Source: AP-15 sp963812675 (lineage in GTDB: Bacteria > Pseudomonadota > Alphaproteobacteria > ATCC43930 > CGMCC-115725). From it: a stretch of 64,000 nucleotides of DNA. Both the position numbers and the translations under genes were made by a program. Below, in pieces: positions 25,763-33,937 of this stretch. The stretch's first letter is position 1. Each line of letters opens with the position of its first letter. Where the stretch lies: positions 1 to 64,000 of the forward strand of contig CAWEWR010000024.1 of NCBI GenBank assembly GCA_963812675.1, read 5' to 3'. The notes under the pieces are model-generated. The model did not search any database. It was given only the letters and a program-made list of their open reading frames with translations, and was not told the DNA's origin.

Positions 25763-26751
25763 TCGATCACCTCGAAGGCGGTCGCCAGCAGTGAGGGCGG
25801 AACGGTAAGGCCGATTGCCTTGGCGGCGTTCAGATTGATGACGAGCTCGTATTTGGTGGGCAGATAAATCGGGATGTCGCCCGGGTTGGCCCCATTCAGG
25901 ATCTCGTGCAGATCGTCAGCCATGCGTCGCCCGAGTTCGCGGAAATCGCTCGCATAGGCCATCAGCCCACCCGCTTCCACGTACTCACGCCAGGGATAGA
26001 TCGCCGGCAAGCGGCTTTTCTCCACCAGCTCGACGATCAACTCGCGGGAGCGCAAAAGTTCGCCCCTGGCATGCACGATGATCGCGTCCGACTGCTCCCT
26101 TGCGATGTCAGCGAACACACGCTGATATTCAGGCGGTGTCGACTCCTCGATGAGCATCGGGGTCAGCGAGATTTGCAGGCGTTGGCTTGCATCCTGAAGC
26201 GCTTGCCGTTGGCCACCTTCCCACGACCCGCGCATAGCCAGGGACGCAACCTTGGATGCCGCTGGGGTGGTTTCCTTGAGGATCTGAAGGAGCTTCCCCC
26301 AGATTTCGTCCCCCGCATAGACATCGACGCCGGTGATTTTGCCGCCCGGACGCGCCAGGCTCGTCGCCAACCCGGCCTCGATCGGATCGCCCCCGATCCA
26401 AACGATTGGAGTTGTTCCAGCCGCAGCCTGGACCGCCCGGGCGATGTGATCGGTGACCGCAACAATCACCTCCGGGTTCCGATTGACGACCTCGCGAGCG
26501 AGATCCACGTCGCTTTCGGGCCGCCCCTCGACGGAATACCGCTCGACGGCGAGGTTTTGTCCCTCGGCATCACCCAGCCGGCGTAGCTCCGTCCAGAACG
26601 GCTGCCAAAGGCGACTTCCGGGATCATCGATGCTGGCCGCGGAGCTTACTTCGACAATCGCAATCCGGTGCTGCTTCGCCGGCTCTAGCGCACGCACCGT
26701 CCGGCCTGCTGCGGCGAGCAACAGACCAATTGTGAAATCGCGCCGCCTCAC
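25759..26751 (-). CDS. ABC_sub_bind substrate-binding protein, array copy G (divergent)
   Basis: A 330-residue member and the most divergent of the set. Its leader MRRRDFTIGLLLAAAGRTV lacks the usual AQQ end. The first strand HRIAIVEVSSAASIDD replaces the common VIGFLS start. The ligand loop has WIGGDPIEAGLATSLARPGG and the second lobe VHARGELLRSRELI, where other copies have VSTDPFF. These differences suggest a different ligand. The signature YPWREYVEAGGLMAY and the tail TAFEVIE are kept. Overlaps copies F and H by ATGA. Confidence 0.85.
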   Translation of the reverse strand: MRRRDFTIGLLLAAAGRTVRALEPAKQHRIAIVEVSSAASIDDPGSRLWQPFWTELRRLGDAEGQNLAVERYSVEGRPESDVDLAREVVNRNPEVIVAVTDHIARAVQAAAGTTPIVWIGGDPIEAGLATSLARPGGKITGVDVYAGDEIWGKLLQILKETTPAASKVASLAMRGSWEGGQRQALQDASQRLQISLTPMLIEESTPPEYQRVFADIAREQSDAIIVHARGELLRSRELIVELVEKSRLPAIYPWREYVEAGGLMAYASDFRELGRRMADDLHEILNGANPGDIPIYLPTKYELVINLNAAKAIGLTVPPSLLATAFEVIE

Positions 26752-27731
26752 TCGATCACCTCGTCGGCGCGCGCGAGGACCAATAGCGGAATCGTGAGGC
26801 CGAGCGCCGTGGCGGTCTTGAGATTGATCACCAGCTCGAATTTGGTCGGCCGCAGGAAGGGCAGGTCGGCGGGCTTTTCACCCTTGAGAATCCGGGCCGT
26901 GTAGATCCCGACTTGGCGGTAAACTTCGTCAATGATTGGCCCGTAGCTCGCCAATCCGCCCGCTTCGACAAACTCACGCCAGGAATAAATGGTGGGCAGC
27001 GCGTGTCGCGCGGCCAGCGCGACAAGTCGATCGCGCTGACTTGTAAAGAACGAATCGGTGCTGACGAGGAGCGCACCGGCTTGCTGTTGGACTAAGGTCG
27101 CGAATGCCGTTTCGAGGTCGCCTTCACTGCTGGCGCTCACAATATGGACATTTCGTTCGAGTGTGCGAGCCGCCGTCTGCAGATCTTGCGATCGGCTCTC
27201 GGCAGCCGGATTGGCCGGGTTGATGAGTATCCCAATCATTGCGGCCGTAGGCACCAGATCGCGCAATAGCTCCAACCGCTTTGTCTCCAACTCGGTTGCG
27301 ACAAAGCTGGCGCCGGTGATGTTGCCGCCCGGCCGGTTGAAGCTGGCGATAAGTCCCGCTTTCACCGGATCGGTGCCACTCACCGTCACTATCGGTATCG
27401 AAGAGGTTGCTGCCTTGGCGGAGAGGGCCGCGACGTCCCCGCCGCTGGAGACGATCACCGCGACCTTTTGTTGGACCAAGTCAGCCGCGAACACCGGTAG
27501 TCGATCGTATTGGCCTTGCGCCCAACGAAATTCAATCGCCACGTCCTGACCGTCGATGTAACCCAACTCATTCAGACCTTTGCGAAAAGCCGCAACTCGA
27601 CCCGCATAAGCCTTGGGCGATGCACTACTCAAAAACCCGATCACGGGAATCGCCGACTGCTGCGCCAGTGCATCGCGCGACCACGCCCCCGCCGCCCCGG
27701 CGAATATCCCGATGAATTCACGCCGCCTCAT
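26748..27731 (-). CDS. ABC_sub_bind substrate-binding protein, array copy F
   Basis: A 327-residue protein with leader MRRREFIGIFAGAAGAW ending in ALAQQ. Typical lobe motifs follow: VIGFLSSASPKAYAGRVA, YIDGQDVAIEFRWAQGQYD, RPGGNITGASFVATELETKR and LVSTDSFFTSQRDRLVALA. The C-terminal lobe has IYSWREFVEAGGLASYG and ends LVLARADEVIE. It resembles copies B and C in the VSTDxFF ligand-side segment, pointing to a subgroup with a shared ligand type. ATGA overlaps join it to copies E and G. Confidence 0.87.
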   Translation of the reverse strand: MRRREFIGIFAGAAGAWSRDALAQQSAIPVIGFLSSASPKAYAGRVAAFRKGLNELGYIDGQDVAIEFRWAQGQYDRLPVFAADLVQQKVAVIVSSGGDVAALSAKAATSSIPIVTVSGTDPVKAGLIASFNRPGGNITGASFVATELETKRLELLRDLVPTAAMIGILINPANPAAESRSQDLQTAARTLERNVHIVSASSEGDLETAFATLVQQQAGALLVSTDSFFTSQRDRLVALAARHALPTIYSWREFVEAGGLASYGPIIDEVYRQVGIYTARILKGEKPADLPFLRPTKFELVINLKTATALGLTIPLLVLARADEVIE

Positions 27732-28705
27732 TCGATCACCTCGTCGGCGCGGGCAAGCAGAGTGGCTGGGATCGTGAGCCCAATTGCCTTGGCGGTGTTG
27801 AGATTGATGACCAGCTCGAACTTTGTGGGCTGCTCGACCGGAAGATCGGCCGGCTTGATGCCTTTCAAAACTTTATCCACGTAGGTTGCGGCGCGTCGGT
27901 ACATGTCGGGGTAGCTTGTGCCGTATGACATGAGTCCGCCTGCCTCGACTTGTTCCTTTCGATAAAACATCGCTGCGAGTCGGGCTTTGGCCATCAGATC
28001 GGCTAATTGTCGGGCATTCTCGGTAAAGACGCCCGGCAGCACGAGCACAGCATCCGCGTGCTGCTCCACCATTGCACGGATAGCCTGCTCAAAATCGTCG
28101 GGACCTGTTGCCCCCACTGTAAAAAGCTCGACATTCAAGGACTGAGCCGCCCTTTCGATCTCTTTGAGTAGAGGACCGCCGGGTGGGAAATTTGGATCCC
28201 ACAGGGCCGCTACGCGCTTGGCGTCCGGAACCGCCGCGATCAGCAGTTCCAGGCGCTTCGCAGCGAGCTCGCGCGTTTGCACGGTTAAGCCTGTCAGATT
28301 TCCGCCTGGCCGCGCGAGCCCCGAGACGAGGCCCGAGCCGATTGGATCAGAGATCCGCGCAAATATTATCGGGATCGTCTGGGTTGATGCCTTGGCGGCG
28401 CGTGCCGCCGGTGTGCCGATGGCGAGGACGACCTCGGGCTGAAGGCTGACCAGTTCGGCGGCAAGGCTCGGAAGGACCTCCATTCTTCCGTCCGCGTAAC
28501 GGCGTGCAAAGGTGATGTTCTGGCCTTCGATGTAACCAAGATCCCGCAGTCCTCCTGCGAACAATTCGAAGGTTTTTGCCGCGACGGCTGGGGTCTCGTC
28601 TGAGAGGATCGCTAGTTGCGGGATATTCGCGTGCTGCTGAGCATCGACCAAGGCCGACCACGCGAAGAGACCGAGCGCAAGCGCTACGATAAGTCTAGCC
28701 CTCAT
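27728..28705 (-). CDS. ABC_sub_bind substrate-binding protein, array copy E (Sec-type leader)
   Basis: A 325-residue protein starting MRARLIVALALGLFAW and cleaved near VDAQQ. This leader looks Sec-type rather than twin-arginine, unlike other copies. ATG 28705 is chosen because AAGGAAG lies about 8 bases upstream and the ATG overlaps the stop of a 36-codon leader ORF. Distinct features are NITFARRYADGRMEVL in lobe 1 and VLVLPGVFTENARQLADL where the others have VSTDPFF. The tail LLARADEVIE is conserved. Probably a different ligand class from its neighbours. Confidence 0.87.
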   Translation of the reverse strand: MRARLIVALALGLFAWSALVDAQQHANIPQLAILSDETPAVAAKTFELFAGGLRDLGYIEGQNITFARRYADGRMEVLPSLAAELVSLQPEVVLAIGTPAARAAKASTQTIPIIFARISDPIGSGLVSGLARPGGNLTGLTVQTRELAAKRLELLIAAVPDAKRVAALWDPNFPPGGPLLKEIERAAQSLNVELFTVGATGPDDFEQAIRAMVEQHADAVLVLPGVFTENARQLADLMAKARLAAMFYRKEQVEAGGLMSYGTSYPDMYRRAATYVDKVLKGIKPADLPVEQPTKFELVINLNTAKAIGLTIPATLLARADEVIE

Positions 28706-28812
28706 CTGGGCTTCCTTTGGCTGATCACCGGTATCGGCTGCTGTGCGTCGGCGCCAATCGGCCACGCAGCCGCAGCGCCTCCAAGGAGTGCAATGAGGTC
28801 CCGACGCCTCAT
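28702..28812 (-). CDS. 36-codon leader ORF: signal-peptide stub of a lost array copy (D)
   Basis: The frame encodes MRRRDLIALLGGAAAAWP followed by IGADAQQPIPVI, then SQRKPR and a TGA. The first 30 residues are the signal peptide and first strand of a PF04392 protein, nearly identical to copy B's start at 30764. The rest of the gene is deleted. It keeps an ATGA overlap with copy C upstream and with copy E downstream, so ribosomes could pass through it and the stub may now act as a coupling leader. Its product would be a useless exported peptide. Confidence 0.75.
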   Translation of the reverse strand: MRRRDLIALLGGAAAAWPIGADAQQPIPVISQRKPR

Positions 28813-29786
28813 TCGATCAGCTCGTCGGCGCGGCCGAGCAGTAACTGGGGGATCGTCAATCCGAGCGCCTTGGCGGTCTTCAGATTGATGACCAGCTCGA
28901 TCTTTACGACCTGCTGAACCGGCAGATCGGCGGGTTTGTCGCCTTTAAGGATCTTGCCGGTGTAGACACCGGCTTGGCGATAGCCGTCGACAAGATCACT
29001 GCCGTAGCTCATTAGGCCGCCCGCCACGACGAACTCTCGCCATTCGTAGGTGGCGGGGATCGCCCGTCGGGCCGCCAGCGCGACGATCTGATCTTTTCGA
29101 CTGACGAAGAATGGATCGGTGCTGACGATGAGCGCATCTGCTCGGGATACGGCGAGGCCTTCGAAGGCTGCATCGATCTCGGCTGCGGTGCTCGCTCGCA
29201 GGAAGTGTAGTTGCAGCCCGAGAGAGCGGGCTGCGTCCTTCAGATTTCTTGTTACCACTTCGGTAGACGCGGTATTGGCGGGATTGATCAGCACCGCAAA
29301 GACGCTCGCTGAGGGCAGCAATTCATGCAACAGCTCGAGACGTTTTGCCACTAGCTCTGTAGCCAAAATTGCGACTCCCGTGATGTTGCCTCCAGGCCGG
29401 TTGAGGCCGGCGACCAGGCCGAACTGAACCGGGTCGGCGAGCATGACCACGATTGGAATGGTCGATGTCGCCGCCTTGGCAGCCAGCGCCGGCGGGGCGC
29501 CCGCCATTGCCGCAATCACGCTGACCTGACGCCGGACCAGATCGCCCGCCAAATCCGGCAATTTCTCATATTGGCCGCGCGCCCAACGGTATTCGATAGC
29601 GACATTCTGGCCCTCGACGTAGCCGGTTTCGTTCAACCCCCGCCGAAAGGAGGGAACGCGGAAATCGTCCGTCTCGGGATTCCCGTAGGCGAGGTAACCG
29701 ATCACAGGCATCGGCTGCTGCGCGCGAGCACCAACCGGCCACGCGATTGCAGCGCCGAGCAAGGCCATAAAGTCGCGACGCCTCAC
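28809..29786 (-). CDS. ABC_sub_bind substrate-binding protein, array copy C
   Basis: A 325-residue protein with leader MRRRDFMALLGAAIAWPV ending ARAQQ. Lobe motifs are VIGYLAYGNPETDDFRV, YVEGQNVAIEYRWARGQYE, VMLADPVQFGLVAGLNRPGG and LIVSTDPFFVSRKDQIVALA. It ends LLGRADELIE, with Leu as in copy A. The hinge signature is YEWREFVVAGGLMSYG. Closest in pattern to copy B. Its stop overlaps the ATG of the stub ORF at 28812, not the next full gene directly. Confidence 0.88.
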   Translation of the reverse strand: MRRRDFMALLGAAIAWPVGARAQQPMPVIGYLAYGNPETDDFRVPSFRRGLNETGYVEGQNVAIEYRWARGQYEKLPDLAGDLVRRQVSVIAAMAGAPPALAAKAATSTIPIVVMLADPVQFGLVAGLNRPGGNITGVAILATELVAKRLELLHELLPSASVFAVLINPANTASTEVVTRNLKDAARSLGLQLHFLRASTAAEIDAAFEGLAVSRADALIVSTDPFFVSRKDQIVALAARRAIPATYEWREFVVAGGLMSYGSDLVDGYRQAGVYTGKILKGDKPADLPVQQVVKIELVINLKTAKALGLTIPQLLLGRADELIE

Positions 29787-30764
29787 TCGATGACCTCGTC
29801 GGCGCGGCCGAGCAGCGTCTGCGGGATCGTCAGCCCGAGCGCCTTGGCGGTCTTGAGGTTGATGACCAGATCGAGTTTCACCGCCTGCTCAACCGGCAGA
29901 TCGGCGGGCTTGACGCCCTTCAGTATTTTGGCGGTGTAGATGCCAGCCAGGCGGTAGGTGTCGGCAAGATTGGTTCCGTAGCTCATCAGACCGCCTTCCG
30001 CAGGGTATTCACGCCATCCATAGATCGCGGGCACCGCGTAGCGGGCTGCCAGCGCCGTGATTTGGTCACGGCGGTTGGTGAAGAATGGGTCGACGGAGAC
30101 GACGAGCGCACCGGCACGGAGTTCGACAAGGGTCCCGAAGGCTGCGTCGATCTCGCTCGCAGTGCTCGCCGGCAGAACATGCAGCTGCAGTCCGAGAGAA
30201 CGTGAAACGTCCCGCAAACTTCTCGTCTCCAGCTCGCTGTTAGAGGTGTTGGTCGGATTGACCAGCAGCGCAACGGCGGCTGCTGTCGGCACCAATTCGT
30301 GCAACAGGTCGAGTCGCTTTCCCGCCAGCTCGGCGGTCAAATTCGCGACGCCTGTGACGTTTCCACCCGGCCGATTGAGGCTGGCAACGAGACCGGATTG
30401 GACCGGGTCAATGCTGAGGACGAAGACGATCGGTATGGTTGAGGTCGCCGCCTTGGCAGCGAATGCCGGAGGGGCGGCGGGTGTGACAATCACGGCCACC
30501 TGGCGATGAACCAGGTCTTCTGCCAGCACCGGTAGGCGATCGTATTGGCCCTGCGCCCAGCGGGATTCGATAGCGACGTTCTCGCCTTCGACATAGCCGA
30601 TTTCCTTCAGGCTCTGCCGGAAGGCGGTCAGACGGAATTCGTCGGAGTTCAGGGGATCCTGGGCTGAGATAGCCGATCACCGGTATCGGCTGCTGTGCGC
30701 CGGCGCCAATCGGCCACGCAGCCGCAGCGCCTCCAAGGAGTGCCATGAGGTCCCGACGCCTCAT
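29783..30764 (-). pseudogene. ABC_sub_bind substrate-binding protein, array copy B, frameshift near 30647
   Basis: A 5' frame starts MRRRDLMALLGGAAAAWP and runs to YLSPGSPEL, then leaves the family pattern. The adjacent frame resumes as SDEFRLTAFRQSLKEIGYVE and continues normally through VSVDPFFTNRRDQITALA to LLGRADEVIE. Removing one base (G on the plus strand, about 30647) restores a protein of about 326 residues. Nothing else is damaged, so this may be a sequencing error. The start region is a near duplicate of the stub at 28702-28812. Confidence 0.85.
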
Positions 30765-31720
30765 TCGATCAGCTCGTCGGCTTGGGCGAGGATCAATTGC
30801 GGGAGCGTGATGCCGAGCGCTTTCGCCGTCTTCATGTTGACCGCCAGAGTGAACCTTGTCGGGTCCTCAACCGGGAGGTCGGCCGGGCGGGCGCCCTTCA
30901 GGATGCGCTCGGCCAGCGCGGCGGCGCGCCGATAGCTCTCTCCCATGTCGGGGCCGTAGGACATCAGGCTGCCGTCTACGACCTCGACGGCAAAGGAATG
31001 GATGGAGGGAAGATGGTTGGTAATCTCCAGCTCGGCGATTTCTTTGCGATAGCCAAACGTCAGGTTGCTGGCCATGAAGATCACGGCTTGCGCGCCCTCC
31101 CGCCTGGCATCGCCAAAGGCGGCTGGGAGGTCCTCCAGGTCCCGGAGCTCGCGGGAGAAAATCTCGATCCCGCGCGCCAAGCCGGATCGCCGGACGTTCT
31201 CGAGGAATACGGCAGCCTCCGGGTGGGGGCTCCAGAGAACGCCGACGCGTCTCGTCCCTGGAAGGGCATCGACGAGCAGCTCCAGCCGCTTTCCTCCGAG
31301 CGAGGCTTCACTGTAGGTGATCCCGGTGAAGTTGCCGCCGGGGTGGGCCGCGCTCTCGACGATACCTAACCCGACGGGCTCAGATAGGAAGAGGAACACG
31401 ACCGGCGTCGGCAGAGCCGCCTGCTTGAGCCCGAGCACAGCTGGCGAGGTGATCGCAATAATTACATCGGGTCTTTCCGCGGTGAGGTGCGCGATGAGAG
31501 CATTGAGCCGATCAGCGTTTCCTTCCCCGCCGAGCAATTCGATGGTGGCGGTCGAGCCGTCCTCGTAACCAAGCGCGCGAAGCGCCTCCACCAGCAGATG
31601 GATCGGGGTGCGGTTCGGGAAGCCGCTGTGCAGAATGCTGATCCGCGGCCGTCTCTGCGCATGCGCAATCGTCGCAAGCGGTGCGGTGAGGAGCCCGACG
31701 ATAACGCTACGCCGCCTCAT
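30761..31720 (-). CDS. ABC_sub_bind substrate-binding protein, array copy A (first gene)
   Basis: A 319-residue protein, promoter-proximal in the array. The ATG at 31720 (MRRRSVIVGLLTAPLATIAHAQ) is chosen over 31792 because it gives a normal leader and sits on the conserved junction. It is divergent from the others: SILHSGFPNRTPIHLLVEAL, ATIELLGGEGNADRL, VFLFLSEPVGLGIVESAAHPGG, IFMASNLTFGYRKEIAELEI and IHSFAVEVVDGSLMSYG. The tail LILAQADELIE remains. Just upstream the DNA still reads R-E-V-I-E-stop, the end of a lost earlier copy. Confidence 0.85.
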   Translation of the reverse strand: MRRRSVIVGLLTAPLATIAHAQRRPRISILHSGFPNRTPIHLLVEALRALGYEDGSTATIELLGGEGNADRLNALIAHLTAERPDVIIAITSPAVLGLKQAALPTPVVFLFLSEPVGLGIVESAAHPGGNFTGITYSEASLGGKRLELLVDALPGTRRVGVLWSPHPEAAVFLENVRRSGLARGIEIFSRELRDLEDLPAAFGDARREGAQAVIFMASNLTFGYRKEIAELEITNHLPSIHSFAVEVVDGSLMSYGPDMGESYRRAAALAERILKGARPADLPVEDPTRFTLAVNMKTAKALGITLPQLILAQADELIE

Positions 31721-31958
31721 TCGATCACCTCGCGGCAGGGAAGTTCTACCCCATCCTCGTCGTAGGCGAGAGCGGCGCGCCCTGGCGCGCATGACTGGGG
31801 ATGATGGTTGCGGCTCATTGACGGCTCAACACCGCTGCTTCCGCGCCATTATGCCACAGGAATTGAAGACCACGACCTCCGCGAGCATCCTCACCGAAGG
31901 GGCCGCGCTCGCGGTCGCTAAGCGACTGACGCGGAATTTAACCCAGCGTTAAAAGCCG

Positions 31959-32000
31959 ACCTCCGCGATCACCTACAACCCGGCGCACCGCTGGTACTGG
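31959..32000 (+). repeat. 42-bp direct repeat, copy 2
   Basis: Identical over 42 bases to 23159-23200 inside the CmcJ-type gene and in the same orientation. Sequence on either side does not match that gene, so this is a short transposed scrap. It immediately precedes a relic of an array gene. Confidence 0.9.
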
Positions 32001-32006
32001 CTCCTG

Positions 32007-32078
32007 CCGCCAGAGCTCGCTACGGCCGGTCCCATACGCCGTCAGTCCTCCCGACTCTGCGTAATCACGGAAGGCATA
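32007..32078 (-). pseudogene. Relic of a PF04392 substrate-binding gene
   Basis: The minus strand reads YAFRDYAESGGLTAYGTG, the hinge signature found in every array member (for example YSWREFVEAGGLASYG in copy F). Only about 24 codons are recognisable. It shows that the array once extended further upstream. Confidence 0.75.
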
Positions 32079-32298
32079 CTTTGTCCCGAGATCTCGGGAT
32101 TACTCCACGACGTTCCAACCGGATACTTGATCACTCGGGCACTGTCGGTTTAATCTCGTTCTGTCTAGCAAAGGTAGCGTTCAACCGAGTGGTATTCCCC
32201 TATTTCGATTTGCCGACCTCGGGCTAAGACGGGACCAATCCCTCAGCGAGACACGACGCCGAGCGTGACAACTTGGCTGGAGAAAGGGAGGAATAATT

Positions 32299-33696
32299 AT
32301 GGCGGGTTCGTTCCTGCATCGAGAGCGCACGATTGCCCCTGCGGGCTACAGCCGCTGGCTGATCCCGCCGGCTGCGCTGTGCGTTCACCTCTGTATCGGC
32401 CAGGCCTACGCGTTCAGCGTGTTCAACCTGCCGATGACGAAGCTCATCGGCATCACGCAATCGGCGCCCGGCGACTGGAAGCTGACCGAACTCGGCTGGA
32501 TTTTTAGTTTGGCGATCTTCTTTCTCGGCACCTCTGCCGCAGTGTTCGGCCGCTGGGTGGAGGAAGGCGGGCCGCGCCGCGCGATGTTCACCGCCGCGCT
32601 GTGCTGGGCGGGCGGTTTTCTCGTGTCAGCGATCGGGGTTTATCTGCACCAGCTGTGGGTCATCTATCTGGGTTACGGCGTGATCGGCGGGACCGGCCTC
32701 GGCATCGGCTACATCTCGCCGGTCTCGACGTTGATCCGCTGGTTCCCCGATCGGCCGGGAATGGCGACCGGCATGGCGATAATGGGGTTCGGCGGCGGCG
32801 CCTTTATTGCGGCGCCGCTCTCGGTTTGGCTGATGAGCCGGTTCTCGAGCCCGACCCATGTCGGGGTCGCCGAAACCTTTATTGTGATAGGGCTCATTTA
32901 CCTCTGCTTCATGATGGTCGGCGCCGCGATCGTGCGCGTGCCGCCGCCCGGTTGGGCGCCCGCCAACTACACGGCGCCGGCACAGCCCAAGCCGCTCGTG
33001 ACGGCACAGAACGTCTTCGTCTATGACGCGCTGAAGACGCCGCAGTTTTGGCTGATCTGGTGGATCCTGTGCCTCAATGTGACGGCGGGGATCGGCGTCT
33101 TGGGGCAGGCTTCGGCGATGAGCCAGGAAATGTTCCGCGGGCAGATTACCGCGGTCGCCGCGTCGGGATTGGTTGGCCTCTTCAGCCTGTTCAACATGAT
33201 CGGCCGATTTTTCTGGTCATCGACCTCGGATTACATCGGCCGCAAGAATACCTATTTCGTGTTCTTCGCCCTCGGCACCGCCCTCTACGCCTTGGTCCCC
33301 TACGCCGGAGCCATCCGCAGCGTAGCGCTCTTCGTGCTGTGCTATGCGCTTATTTTCAGCATGTATGGCGGCGGCTTCGCGACCGTACCGGCTTATCTTC
33401 GCGACATGTTCGGAACTCGGTATGTCGGAGCAATACACGGATTGTTGCTGACGGCGTGGTCGATGGCCGGGATCTTCGGACCGGTATTGGTGAATTATAT
33501 TCGCGAATACAACGTAACGCACGGCGTCGCTCCGGCGCAGGCTTACAATGTGACGATGTATGTGATGGCGGGGCTGTTGGTCATCGGTTTCGTCTGCAAT
33601 TACTTTGTCAGGTCGGTGCACGAACGGTTTCATATGCGCGCGGCCGAAGCAGAAGCCGAGGTCGAAGCGGCGCCGGTGTTCGGGAGCGAGCAATGA
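32299..33696 (+). CDS. OFA-family MFS transporter (oxalate/formate antiporter-like)
   Basis: A 465-residue integral membrane protein with about 12 helices. SRWLIPPAALCVHLCIGQAYAFSVF opens helix 1, as in OxlT-type OFA carriers. GYGVIGGTGLGIGYISPVS, IRWFPDRPGMATGMAIMGFG and the inter-domain loop SDYIGRKNTYFVFF match the subfamily. AAAGGGAGGAA 8 bases upstream of ATG 32299 is a strong ribosome binding site. It is followed by an overlapping small-subunit gene, an arrangement common for this subfamily. Substrate is likely a small carboxylate, not certain. Confidence 0.88.
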   Translation: MAGSFLHRERTIAPAGYSRWLIPPAALCVHLCIGQAYAFSVFNLPMTKLIGITQSAPGDWKLTELGWIFSLAIFFLGTSAAVFGRWVEEGGPRRAMFTAALCWAGGFLVSAIGVYLHQLWVIYLGYGVIGGTGLGIGYISPVSTLIRWFPDRPGMATGMAIMGFGGGAFIAAPLSVWLMSRFSSPTHVGVAETFIVIGLIYLCFMMVGAAIVRVPPPGWAPANYTAPAQPKPLVTAQNVFVYDALKTPQFWLIWWILCLNVTAGIGVLGQASAMSQEMFRGQITAVAASGLVGLFSLFNMIGRFFWSSTSDYIGRKNTYFVFFALGTALYALVPYAGAIRSVALFVLCYALIFSMYGGGFATVPAYLRDMFGTRYVGAIHGLLLTAWSMAGIFGPVLVNYIREYNVTHGVAPAQAYNVTMYVMAGLLVIGFVCNYFVRSVHERFHMRAAEAEAEVEAAPVFGSEQ

Positions 33697-33824
33697 AAAA
33701 CACGCGTCAACCCCCGGGCAGCAACAATGCCGTCAAGCTCGTGCTCGCCTGGGGCTTTGTAGGCATTCCGCTGGTATGGGGTATTGTCCAGACCCTGGTT
33801 AACGCCATCACGGCGTTCCGTTAG
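33693..33824 (+). CDS. MFS transporter small subunit
   Basis: A 43-residue protein starting MKNTRQPPGSNNAVKLVLAW with one membrane helix (about residues 14-38, VLAWGFVGIPLVWGIVQTL). Its ATG overlaps the transporter TGA by 4 bases. Short single-helix proteins of this kind accompany OFA-type MFS carriers in many proteobacteria and probably stabilise or regulate the carrier. Confidence 0.8.
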   Translation: MKNTRQPPGSNNAVKLVLAWGFVGIPLVWGIVQTLVNAITAFR

Positions 33825-33937
33825 AAGACCCTCGTGCTCGCGCGTAGCGGAGCCCCTTTCTTACCTGCGCGAATACGATATTCTGCCGCGGTAAGCGGCG
33901 GAAGCGGTCCGTCTTCATTTTCCGGGAGGAGACAGCA

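Larger units (their letters stand above)
31721..32298. other. Intergenic debris between array and divergent MFS operon
   Basis: This 578-base gap must hold the promoters of the array and of the MFS operon. It also holds the REVIE-stop tail of a lost array copy (ending at 31717), the second copy of the 42-bp CmcJ repeat, and an internal array-gene relic at 32007-32078. No intact gene was found. A GGAGG precedes the MFS start. Confidence 0.6.
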
